Shown: positions 55,637-63,621 of the stretch, piece by piece
Layout of the letters: each line of letters starts with the position of its first letter
How positions within the stretch are numbered: the first letter of the stretch is position 1
NCBI RefSeq assembly: GCF_030812595.1
Contig: NZ_JAUSSZ010000005.1
Location: 62,001-126,000 of the forward strand
Reading direction: 5' to 3'
Origin: Arthrobacter bambusae
Lineage (GTDB): Bacteria; Actinomycetota; Actinomycetes; Actinomycetales; Micrococcaceae
DNA length: 64,000 nucleotides
Translations under genes and position numbers: made by a program
The notes under the pieces: generated by a model
Databases searched by the model: none
What the model saw: the letters and a program-made list of their open reading frames with translations, nothing else
What the model was told of the DNA's origin: nothing

Positions 55637-57012
55637 CCGGCCCGCACCACGGAAGGTCCCGGCGTCGCGATTTCCTGAGGCTGGCGCTGGATCCTGCGGA
55701 CCGGGCTGACCCAAACTCCCGACGAACTCGACGAGTACGCCTTGGGCAAGACCTGGAGGCAAATGACCGCGTCCAGGATCCGCATCAGCGGAAACAGGGG
55801 TGCCATCAACAGAAAGCGCGGGTTGCGCATCGAAACTGCGGCAAGGATCGAAAGGACAAGGTCCGGCAGGAAGACTCCGATGAGAACGTCCTGGGGCCGC
55901 AGGACGCCCGACAGAAAGATAAAAACGTCCGAGCGATCGCCAAAGATCCACACCTCGACCGCGGCGAGGGACGACAGCAGGAAAGCCGGCACCAGGAGCA
56001 CGAAGAAAAGGCAGCTGGCTACGAGCTCAACGATGTACAGCGCCAGGGCAACCCAAAACCTGCTGAACCGAAGGCCGTGCCGCCTGACGGTCTGCCAGAA
56101 ACCAAGTATCCACCGCCGTACCTGCTTGATGTAGTCCTTCAGGTTGTCCGGATCCTGGGTGTATGCCACCGCGGCGGAGGGATGGAATGCGATCCGGCCC
56201 AACTTCTTTGCGTGGATCTCAAACGTCATATTGAAGTCTTCGATCACCAGTCCCGGGGCCAGGACCTCTATTTTTGCGAGTGCGCTGGACCTGTACATGC
56301 TGGCAAATCCCGGCACGATCGAAACGACATTCACGCCCCGGGCTGCCTGTCCGTATTTGAGCAGCAATTGGACCACGATGTACAGGCGCTCCCGGTAGGC
56401 CACCACGAAGCGGCCAATCGCCGTCGGAGCTGCCGGGCTCATGATCGACTTGGCGCGCCCCGCCACGGCGACCACCGTCGGATCGTCAAACAGCGGCAGC
56501 CCCGTTTCGAGGTAATCCGGCATCGGACGAGTGTCAGCGTCCAAAAGCATGACCACCTTGAACCGCTTGCACAGATCAAAATAGGCGATGCCTGCCGCGA
56601 GTGCGCCTGCCTTGCCGCGGTTGGGTTCAAGGTCAAGGACCTTCACCCCGGCGGCCCGCGCAATGGCCGCGGTGTCATCGGTGGACATGTCGGAAACGAC
56701 GTGGATGTTGCGTCGAGGGACTAAAGCGGACGCGGCAAGGATTGTCTCCTTGATGACCAAGGCCTCGTTGTGGGCAGCCACGAGGACCGCGACATTCGAC
56801 GGCGAGATCCGCGCTCCCCGCGCACGATGGCGGGCCCTTTGGCTCCGAGGGATCGGTGCCGTGCCGCCCCGCAGCGAGGCGATCCACCCACGGATACGGT
56901 ATGACAACCTGCGGGCTCGCCAAGACTCCTCCCCCGCCAGGCGGATCAGCCCGGCCAGCGACCAAAAGATCGTGCTTACCCCCAGAACCAAAAAGATCGA
57001 AAAAACTATCAC
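55633..57012 (-). CDS. Processive family 2 glycosyltransferase (polysaccharide synthase)
   Basis: 459-residue membrane GT2 like hyaluronan, chitin, cellulose or PNAG synthases. It has one N-terminal membrane helix, the cytoplasmic catalytic part with DMSTDD, MLLDADTRP (DxD), VIEDFNMTF (acid-base Asp) and QVRRW (QxxRW), then three to four C-terminal membrane helices. It should both polymerise and export a polysaccharide; the sugar is unknown. Its ATG overlaps the stop of the deacetylase-like gene, so the two are coupled. Confidence 0.85.
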   Translation of the reverse strand: MIVFSIFLVLGVSTIFWSLAGLIRLAGEESWRARRLSYRIRGWIASLRGGTAPIPRSQRARHRARGARISPSNVAVLVAAHNEALVIKETILAASALVPRRNIHVVSDMSTDDTAAIARAAGVKVLDLEPNRGKAGALAAGIAYFDLCKRFKVVMLLDADTRPMPDYLETGLPLFDDPTVVAVAGRAKSIMSPAAPTAIGRFVVAYRERLYIVVQLLLKYGQAARGVNVVSIVPGFASMYRSSALAKIEVLAPGLVIEDFNMTFEIHAKKLGRIAFHPSAAVAYTQDPDNLKDYIKQVRRWILGFWQTVRRHGLRFSRFWVALALYIVELVASCLFFVLLVPAFLLSSLAAVEVWIFGDRSDVFIFLSGVLRPQDVLIGVFLPDLVLSILAAVSMRNPRFLLMAPLFPLMRILDAVICLQVLPKAYSSSSSGVWVSPVRRIQRQPQEIATPGPSVVRAG

Positions 57013-58421
57013 GGCGACGGAGCTCCCACTGTGTCGTACATTTCGTAATCGTCGGTAGCAAGCTGGCCATCGCTGAAGAGGTTCATTCCAAAGCTGATGG
57101 CCTCGGCTCCTGCCGGAACGGGCGGCGTTTCCCAGATCGCCTGCTCGTAACTAGTGTTCGCCGGGAACCATGGACTGGCCGTCCAGTAGGTCCACGTGCC
57201 CAGCTTGTTGCGGTAATACACTTCAAATTGGGTCTTCGCGTCGGACTGGTACCACGCCCTGAGCGAATAGCTGTGGCCGGCGCTTACGCTCGGAGCGCAT
57301 GCTCCGAGGTCGAGGACGGGAAGCAATTTGGCGTCACCGGACGAGTAATCGCTTACGTCCAGCCTGCGGGCTACCGCACCAGTGCGTCCGGGGGTCAAGG
57401 TGCTCAGGACTACCGAATTCTTGCCGTAGGAGGACACCTGCCAACATTGCGGCAAGCCATACTTTCCAGCGATTTCCAGCCCCGGATTCCGGATGGCGTT
57501 CTTCCCCGGTGCTGCCGGCGCCGCCACGGGACCGTTTACCACCGGTTTGGCAACGCCGCCGATCACGTCATGTACCGTCCGCACGGCCATGGTTCCTTGT
57601 TGGGTTTTGCCCGCCAGCCAGGTGGCGAACTGTTCGAACAACGCGGGGCTGATGGAGCGCGGACTGCCGCTGTTGTCGATGTCGTAGAAGGTCAGCTGCA
57701 ACCAGCCCCCGGCCTTTTCTGCCTGCGCGACGGTCGCCTCAAGGTCGGCCAACGTCCAGCTGCTGCCGACTTCCGATGTTGCCCGTGTCCGGAAGGGGTC
57801 GGCGGGGCGGACAGTTTCGGCTGCCGCGCAGCCCACGCAGTCAAGGGGTGTGGCTATCTGGCCGAGGCCGCGCGCGCTGCTGTAGCCGCATCCAGCAACC
57901 AGCTCCTCCGTTTTCGGCGTTGATGCCGCGAACGGATATGAGAAGGAGGTGACTTTGAAGCCCCAGTCCGTGAGGTTAGCTCGATCGTTGCAGATCTGCC
58001 TCGACGCTTCGTCCGGTTCCACAGAAGTCACGTCGGCAAGGGTGACGGTATGGCCACCGATCTCATTCTGGCCCGCGGCCAGGCTGTGGAGGTTGTCCGT
58101 TGTCATGTAGTCCGGTGCGCCAACAAATCCGGAGTCGATGAAAAAGGTGCCTCGGAGGCCGTGGTCCTTCATGATCCGGGCGGCCTCCATCTGGCTTGAC
58201 CGGCCGGCGTCGAACGTCAAGCTGACAGATGAGAGCGGGTCGGCAGAAGGTGTGGGGCTGTTCGTCCCGGACCCATCGACGGGAACCTGGCTTCCGTGGA
58301 TCAGCGATGTCGCGCCCGTCAACAGGAGCAGCACCGACACCCACGAGGCAGCCCACAGACCTGCCCGCTTCCTCGAAGCGCGGCCCGGGTCCGACGCGGC
58401 GCCCTTTCCCCGGCGACTCAT
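57009..58421 (-). CDS. Polysaccharide deacetylase-like protein with C-terminal beta domain
   Basis: 470 residues. A membrane anchor (LWAASWVSVLLLLTGATSLI) is followed by a NodB-like domain (residues ~65-270) and a probable carbohydrate-binding beta-sandwich (residues ~300-470). The NodB metal site looks degenerate: TFDDG reads TFDAG and the HTxxH motif reads HTVTL, leaving one of three ligands, while the SYPFA segment is kept. It may bind rather than deacetylate glycan. ATG 58421 is chosen over TTG 58427. It overlaps both neighbours on this strand. Confidence 0.75.
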   Translation of the reverse strand: MSRRGKGAASDPGRASRKRAGLWAASWVSVLLLLTGATSLIHGSQVPVDGSGTNSPTPSADPLSSVSLTFDAGRSSQMEAARIMKDHGLRGTFFIDSGFVGAPDYMTTDNLHSLAAGQNEIGGHTVTLADVTSVEPDEASRQICNDRANLTDWGFKVTSFSYPFAASTPKTEELVAGCGYSSARGLGQIATPLDCVGCAAAETVRPADPFRTRATSEVGSSWTLADLEATVAQAEKAGGWLQLTFYDIDNSGSPRSISPALFEQFATWLAGKTQQGTMAVRTVHDVIGGVAKPVVNGPVAAPAAPGKNAIRNPGLEIAGKYGLPQCWQVSSYGKNSVVLSTLTPGRTGAVARRLDVSDYSSGDAKLLPVLDLGACAPSVSAGHSYSLRAWYQSDAKTQFEVYYRNKLGTWTYWTASPWFPANTSYEQAIWETPPVPAGAEAISFGMNLFSDGQLATDDYEMYDTVGAPSP

Positions 58422-58684
58422 CGCCAACCCGCGCTGCCGGGTTTCCTGAAGGGGCCGGTGGCGACTGGGGGAAGCCTCGGTCTCAAAGGCTTATTCACCA
58501 CCGGCCCCCGCTCAGGGGCCCTCTGCATGAGGGCGTGCCGCCATCCGGCAGCACCGTCAATTGGCGCTGGATCTGTGGGAAGGACCGTGCTGAATCCCCC
58601 AACGGGCTCGAGATACAGGCAAGCGCCCTCTCGAATGAATCCGCCGTGTCCTGATGTAGCCCGGACCAGAGCGTCCATTTCCAT
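58418..58684 (-). CDS. Candidate small gene upstream of the deacetylase-like gene
   Basis: An 88-codon frame (ATG 58684) whose TGA overlaps the deacetylase ATG as ATGA, the hallmark of coupled genes. A frame extension to TTG 58720 is possible, and TAGGCT lies at 58737-58732 on the minus strand. The sequence (GGFIREGACLYLEPVGGF) shows no family or membrane segment, and third-position GC is lower than in neighbours. It may instead be untranslated leader. Confidence 0.3.
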   Translation of the reverse strand: MEMDALVRATSGHGGFIREGACLYLEPVGGFSTVLPTDPAPIDGAAGWRHALMQRAPERGPVVNKPLRPRLPPVATGPFRKPGSAGWR

Positions 58685-58937
58685 TGCGAGACCTGTCTTT
58701 CCCCCGTTGCCCTCAACCAACTGACATCATCAGCCTAAGAATGAGGGCGACGGCGGACACGAGTAGCCTCTACCCGTCTTTACACTCAACCTTGGCGTCA
58801 GGACACCGCCACTACTCGTGCGCTGCGCGCCGAGGCTACCGGGACAAAGCACGCGGCTGCGAGCAGGGGCGAATCCGATCTGTTCGTGGTCAAATGGTGC
58901 AATCAGGGCAGTCGGAGTTTAAGGATGGCGGAAGAGC
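58685..58937. promoter_or_regulatory. Divergent control region with GAGTRG dyad
   Basis: 253 bases between the polysaccharide operon and the GH18 gene. GAGTAGCCTCTACCC lies at 58761-58775, followed by GTCTTT as in the copy at 63914. No other gene is seen. Confidence 0.45.
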
Positions 58938-60101
58938 GTGTCCAGGAACCAGGCAAGCGGCACCTCAATTGCCGCCAAGGAGGTCCGCAGGCGGGACGTC
59001 CGAGGCGTGGCCGCCCGAGCCAAGGGACTTCGCCGGCCGCTGTCAGCTTTCGCCCGGGCCTGCATTGCCGCGACCCTGGCGGTGGCGGCGATTGGCGGCA
59101 TCCTTGTGTGGCGGTTCACCACGGACGGGAACGGCGCCGTCGAACCACCATGGTTTTCCGGCTACGTCGACGTTACCGTGGTGCCCCAGTACGCTTTCGA
59201 AGTACCTTCGGGCGAGGGCACCAAAAATGTCACGTTGGCGTTTGTGGTGGCGATGGCTGGACAGGCCTGCACACCAAGTTGGGGCAGCACCTACAGCCTT
59301 GACGCCGCGAAGACTTCGCTGAATCTCGAGGCGCGTATCGCCAAGCTGCGGTCGAACGGTGGCGCGTTCGCTGTGTCTTTCGGCGGTTCAGTGAACAGTG
59401 AACTCGCAGACTCCTGCCAGAATCCAGCCGAGCTGGAGAGGGCCTATCGGGCCGTCCTGGAGCGCTACAACCCCGCAACCATCGACTTCGACGTCGAGGG
59501 CGACAACCTGGCCGACAGCGCGGCCTGGCAGCGCCGCGCCAATGCCATCTCCGCCCTCCAGAAGGAGCGGATCAAGGAAGGGCACGCCCTCTCAATTTGG
59601 CTGACCCTTCCAGTCACCCCGCAAGGACTGACCGACGCCGGAACCTCCGCCGTTGACCAGATGCTGGCCGCGGGCGTCCAGCTGGCCGGGGTCAACATCA
59701 TGACCATGAACTACGGATCAAGCCGGAGTAACTCCCAGAGCATGCTCGATGCCGGAACCTCAGCCGCCCAGTCCACGCACGATCAGCTCAGCATCATCTA
59801 TCAGCGTGCGGGAATGACCCTGAACAGCGAGCAGATCTGGGGAAAGATGGGATTGACGCCCATGATCGGCCGGAACGACCTCCCAGGCGAAGTATTCGAC
59901 CTTGACGCAGCCCGCGGGTTGAACTCTTTCGCCGTCAGCAAGGGGGTTCAACGAGTGTCAATGTGGTCCCTGAACCGGGACGTGTCTTGTCCCCAGGACA
60001 CCCCGGAGGACGCAGCAAGCCACGTGTGCAGCGGTATCGATCAAGGGACCCAACGCTTTTCCGACTTGTTGAGCGCAGGGTTCCACGCCAAACTGCCTTG
60101 A
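58938..60101 (+). CDS. GH18-like (chitinase-type) glycoside hydrolase, membrane-anchored
   Basis: 387 residues. A basic start and one membrane helix (FARACIAATLAVAAIGGILVW) are followed by a TIM-barrel domain: NVTLAFVVA, GAFAVSFGG and the catalytic line TIDFDVEGD (DxDxE of GH18 with the Glu acid), then NIMTMNYG and VSMWSLNRD. It should cleave a GlcNAc-type glycan outside the cell, perhaps the polymer made by the neighbouring synthase. GTG 58938 is the start giving the proper anchor; the ribosome site is weak. Confidence 0.8.
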   Translation: MSRNQASGTSIAAKEVRRRDVRGVAARAKGLRRPLSAFARACIAATLAVAAIGGILVWRFTTDGNGAVEPPWFSGYVDVTVVPQYAFEVPSGEGTKNVTLAFVVAMAGQACTPSWGSTYSLDAAKTSLNLEARIAKLRSNGGAFAVSFGGSVNSELADSCQNPAELERAYRAVLERYNPATIDFDVEGDNLADSAAWQRRANAISALQKERIKEGHALSIWLTLPVTPQGLTDAGTSAVDQMLAAGVQLAGVNIMTMNYGSSRSNSQSMLDAGTSAAQSTHDQLSIIYQRAGMTLNSEQIWGKMGLTPMIGRNDLPGEVFDLDAARGLNSFAVSKGVQRVSMWSLNRDVSCPQDTPEDAASHVCSGIDQGTQRFSDLLSAGFHAKLP

Positions 60102-60136
60102 CTTGGCCGATCAACAGGATCATGCCGCGCCGGCAG

Positions 60137-60158
60137 GTTACGAGGTTACGCGGTTACG
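60137..60158. repeat. Three GTTACG repeats at 8-bp period
   Basis: GTTACG occurs at 60137, 60145 and 60153 in the 203-bp gap between convergent genes. It could be a protein-binding cluster; nothing else is seen in this gap. Confidence 0.4.
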
Positions 60159-60304
60159 CTTTGTTTTGGTTCCTGGGTTCGACCGGACGCGCGAGGTGCC
60201 GGCCGTTGCCGTGCTGGAACAGCTTTTTGAGCCACTGCATGGATACCTCCAGTTTTCGAGGGACTGCTTGCACCGGATTGCTTGGACGGCTCCGGCCGCC
60301 GGGT

Positions 60305-61081
60305 CTATTTCACTTGGCTCACCGTGACGATATTCAGCCACGGACCCGCCGGAACTTGGTCCCGTGGCACGAACTGCCAGTCGACCTTGTCCGACTCGCC
60401 ATCGAGCTCGGAGAAACCCAGGCACCCGTTAAGCGCAGGCGAGACGTCCATGCCGGCACCGTTGAAGTTCTTATTGGCAGGACGCGCATCATTGGAGCCG
60501 AAAACGTATTCCTTGTCGTGATACTGGCCCGGACCGGCGTCTTCGATCTGTCCGTAGCATTCACGGCTGCCCATCCGGATCCTGACCCATTGGTTCTTCA
60601 TGTAGCTGAAGGAGCGGTTCTGGGCGTTGCCCGCGAAACCCGGATCATTGGCCCATGGGATGACGCTTGCCCGTTCCGCAAAGGCGACGGGATCGTTGAC
60701 GTCATCGTACGGAAGATCGAGGTAGAACGGGTTTTCCTTCGGCGTCATGTTTTTGGGCGCGTATCCGTTGGCCTGCGTTCTCGCTTCGGTGTGGCAGCCG
60801 TTCGCCTCAACGCCGTCACAGCCTCCGTAGCTCTGCATCCACCGGGAGTCGTAGGTGGACATCACCTGGCTTCCGTCGGCTGCCTTGGGATCAAAGATCT
60901 CTCCGACCCAGAAAGTCGTGGACACAATTCCGGTGTGCCAGGGATACCGGCCGGCCGTCGTGGCCGACGGGCTCGGATTCGGGCCCGGCCCACCGCACGC
61001 CGCCGACAGCATGGTCAGGACCGCAAGTGCAGCCACTCGACCCCGACGGGAACGCCTTGGTCCCGATGCTGGGCGATTCAC
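60305..61081 (-). CDS. Lipoprotein with predicted double-psi beta-barrel-like domain, paralogue 2
   Basis: 258 residues. The lipobox LSAAC after a basic/hydrophobic signal peptide predicts a lipid-anchored protein. The domain matches paralogue 1 almost block for block: VSTTFWVGEIF, YGGCDGV, NPFYLDLPYDDVND, CYGQIEDAGP, GAGMDVSPALNGCLGF, VPAGPWLNIVT. GTG 61081 is chosen because AGGAG lies seven to eight bases upstream; the longer ATG 61114 has no proper spacing. TAGCCT at 61188-61183 is a promoter candidate. A wall-bound or glycan-bound role is inferred. Confidence 0.75.
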   Translation of the reverse strand: MNRPASGPRRSRRGRVAALAVLTMLSAACGGPGPNPSPSATTAGRYPWHTGIVSTTFWVGEIFDPKAADGSQVMSTYDSRWMQSYGGCDGVEANGCHTEARTQANGYAPKNMTPKENPFYLDLPYDDVNDPVAFAERASVIPWANDPGFAGNAQNRSFSYMKNQWVRIRMGSRECYGQIEDAGPGQYHDKEYVFGSNDARPANKNFNGAGMDVSPALNGCLGFSELDGESDKVDWQFVPRDQVPAGPWLNIVTVSQVK

Positions 61082-61202
61082 ATCGTGCTCCTGGAAAGTG
61101 GTTTTGACGATCATTCCTTGGACAAGGGCAGGCGACCGGTGTGCGGATAGTCCGCTCACCCAGCCGCCTGTCCTTACGCTGTAGGCTAGCCTGCTCCTTC
61201 GT

Positions 61203-62207
61203 TCAAGACGCGAGGGTGATCTTCCAGCCTGCGGGATCCAGGACTTTTGCCGGCTTGTAGTCGGCCGCCACGTTGCGGATGATTTCATCCAACGTTGTCT
61301 TCGGATCGAAGCCGACAAGCTCGAAAGACTTGCTGTTGTCCGGAACCCGCCGGCGCATGTCCTCGTAGCCTTCCGAGTACGCCTGCTCATAAGGGACCAA
61401 GGTGATGACGCTTTCGCTGCCGAGGAGTTCAACGATCCTTTCGGCCAGCGTCAGGATGGAAATCTCGTAGCTGCCGCCGAGGTTGTAGGCGTTTCCGTAG
61501 GCAAGAGGTTCCTCGGAAATCCGGACGATGGCGGGAACGATGTCGCCGACGTAGGAGAAGCACCTCGTCTGGTGGCCGTCTCCATACACCGTCAGGGGCT
61601 CGCCGGCGAGAGCCTGCCTCACCAGCCGGGGAACAACCATTCCGTAGCGGCCGGTCTGCCGGGGACCGACCGTGTTGAAGAGCCTGACTATGGCAACCGG
61701 CAACCCGAATTGGCGCCAGTACGCATGGGCAAATGCCTCGTCAATGCCCTTGGCCGCAGCATAGGTCCACCGGGATTTGAGCGCGGATCCCAGGATGCGG
61801 TCCGCTTCCTCCGAAAGGCTGTCCGAGGCGTTCTTGCCGTAGATCTCGCTCGTGGAGGCCAGCAGCAGCGAGGCACCCGATTCCAGGACCGAGTCCAGGA
61901 CTACCTCCGTGCCATGGATATTCGTACGGAGGCTCTCCAGCGGGTGGTCGACAATCAGGTTCACACCGACTGCGGCCGCCAAATGGAAGACCCTATCGGC
62001 ACCTGCCACTACTTTGTCCACTGCGTCGCGGTCGAGGATGGTGCCCTCGATGAAATGGAAGTTCCGGTGGCCGATGACGCCTTTGAGATTCTCCAAGCGT
62101 CCGGTGGACAAGTTGTCCAACACGGCGACTTCGTCCCCGGCAGCCAACAAATGTTCAACAAGGTGGCTTCCTATGAACCCGGCACCGCCGGTTATTGCTG
62201 TTTTCAT
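61203..62207 (-). CDS. NAD-dependent nucleotide-sugar epimerase/dehydratase
   Basis: 334-residue extended short-chain dehydrogenase like GalE. TAITGGAGFIGSHLVEHL binds NAD, LASTSEIYG and the catalytic YAAAK (in RWTYAAAKG) follow, then LFNTVGPRQ and GDGHQTRCFSYVGDIV. It converts a UDP-sugar, probably for the surface glycan. It lies 31 bases after the UDP-sugar dehydrogenase gene, so the two form an operon. The exact reaction (4-epimerase or other) is open. Confidence 0.88.
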   Translation of the reverse strand: MKTAITGGAGFIGSHLVEHLLAAGDEVAVLDNLSTGRLENLKGVIGHRNFHFIEGTILDRDAVDKVVAGADRVFHLAAAVGVNLIVDHPLESLRTNIHGTEVVLDSVLESGASLLLASTSEIYGKNASDSLSEEADRILGSALKSRWTYAAAKGIDEAFAHAYWRQFGLPVAIVRLFNTVGPRQTGRYGMVVPRLVRQALAGEPLTVYGDGHQTRCFSYVGDIVPAIVRISEEPLAYGNAYNLGGSYEISILTLAERIVELLGSESVITLVPYEQAYSEGYEDMRRRVPDNSKSFELVGFDPKTTLDEIIRNVAADYKPAKVLDPAGWKITLAS

Positions 62208-62238
62208 TACTCCTGCTTCCGTCGAGATCGTGGTGGAT

Positions 62239-63621
62239 CTAGAGCCGGGTTACGTTGTCGGCCTTGGGCAAGCGGTAGGTCGTGTCCAGGACCGCCGGCG
62301 CTCCGGCCAGCCAGTCAAGTTCCATCTGGGTGTGCTTCGTGTGCAGGATCACCAGGTCCGCGCCCCACTCAGCAGGCGATTGCTCGGATTCCAGTGTCCC
62401 GCCGTGGCCGTCCGGAGCCGTCCGGCACCACGGATCGGAGAATGCCACTTCCGCTCCGTCGGCGATCAGGGAGGTGATGATCTCCAATGCCGGGGATTCC
62501 CGGAGATCTTCGACGTCCGGCTTGTACGCCACCCCGAGCACCATGACGCGGGCACCGGCAACACCGTGGTTGCGGTCCGACAGGATACGCCTGGCCTTCT
62601 CCACCACCTGGTGCGGCCTGCCTGCAATCCCGGCCATCGCTTGTTCGATCACCGGGGCCGTCAAGCGGGCTTTACGCAATTGCCACAGCAAGTAGTGGGG
62701 ATCGCAGGGGATGCAGTGTCCGCCGACTCCTGGACCTGGAGTGAATGCCATGAATCCATAGGGTTTGGTGGAAGCCGCATCGATGACGTCCATGACCTCC
62801 ATATTGAGTTCGTGGCAGATATCAGCGAATTCGTTCGCCAAGGCGATATTGACAGCCCTGAAAGTGTTTTCCACCAGCTTCGTCATTTCCGCGACGTCCG
62901 CCGACGGCACAACGTGAACCAGTTTGGTGCTGGCGCTCAGAAGCCGTTCGGCAACCTCGCCGCAGGCCGGCGTCACGCCGCCGACTACCCGCGGAACGTC
63001 TTCGTGGGAGAAAGAATCCACGCCGGGGTTGATGCGTTCCGGCGAGAAGGCCACGAACACGTCATGGCCTGGAATAAGCCCCCTGGCAGCCAGGGGCAAA
63101 GCCAGGAGGTCCCGCGTGGATCCGACGTACGTTGTCGACGTCAGCATCAGCAGCTGGCCGGTGGTGGCGAATTCGACCACCGAGGCACAGGCCGCCCGGA
63201 GAATGGAGAGGTCAGGGACCAAGTACTCGTCTACGGGAGTCGGAACGCAGACCACAACCGCGGCAGCGTGTGCAAGCAACGACAAATCACTGCTCAGCAT
63301 GAAGGTCGGGTCCGCGAGCGCGTTGCTGAGCCGCTCCTTGTCGGAGTCCAGGAGATCGGCCCGTTGCTCGCGGATCACGGCCAGCCGGGCGTCGGACACG
63401 TCAAGGCCCAGGACCCGCCGGCCGGAGGCATTGATGGCCAAGGCTGTGGGCAGGCCTACATAGCCCATGCCCACAATCGCCACGTCGAAAGTAAAGGCCT
63501 GGTCCTGTGGGGTAATCCGTGTTCCTGCGCCCTCAGGCCATGCTGGTGCCTGCGTGTGCAAGGACTGCGAGCCCGCGCTGGGCTCTGCCTTGAGGGTCTT
63601 TACCTTCGTGTTCGGTGCCAT
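62239..63621 (-). CDS. UDP-sugar 6-dehydrogenase (UDP-HexNAc/UDP-Glc type)
   Basis: 460-residue four-electron dehydrogenase that makes a uronic acid on a nucleotide sugar. The NAD motif VAIVGMGYVGLPTALA begins near residue 47, VVCVPTPVDE and SPERINPG follow, and the catalytic Cys is in GGHCIPCDPHYL. The GGHCIPxDP form with the family layout favours UDP-ManNAcA/UDP-GlcNAcA dehydrogenases (WecC/WbpA) over UDP-glucose dehydrogenase. The first ~45 residues are an extra polar extension. ATG 63621 has GGGAGG ten bases upstream. Confidence 0.88.
   Translation of the reverse strand: MAPNTKVKTLKAEPSAGSQSLHTQAPAWPEGAGTRITPQDQAFTFDVAIVGMGYVGLPTALAINASGRRVLGLDVSDARLAVIREQRADLLDSDKERLSNALADPTFMLSSDLSLLAHAAAVVVCVPTPVDEYLVPDLSILRAACASVVEFATTGQLLMLTSTTYVGSTRDLLALPLAARGLIPGHDVFVAFSPERINPGVDSFSHEDVPRVVGGVTPACGEVAERLLSASTKLVHVVPSADVAEMTKLVENTFRAVNIALANEFADICHELNMEVMDVIDAASTKPYGFMAFTPGPGVGGHCIPCDPHYLLWQLRKARLTAPVIEQAMAGIAGRPHQVVEKARRILSDRNHGVAGARVMVLGVAYKPDVEDLRESPALEIITSLIADGAEVAFSDPWCRTAPDGHGGTLESEQSPAEWGADLVILHTKHTQMELDWLAGAPAVLDTTYRLPKADNVTRL

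Noticed and set aside
60137..60158. MtrA binding site (GTTACG repeats)
   Set aside because: It lies between convergent gene ends, not at a promoter, and the period does not clearly fit a known consensus.
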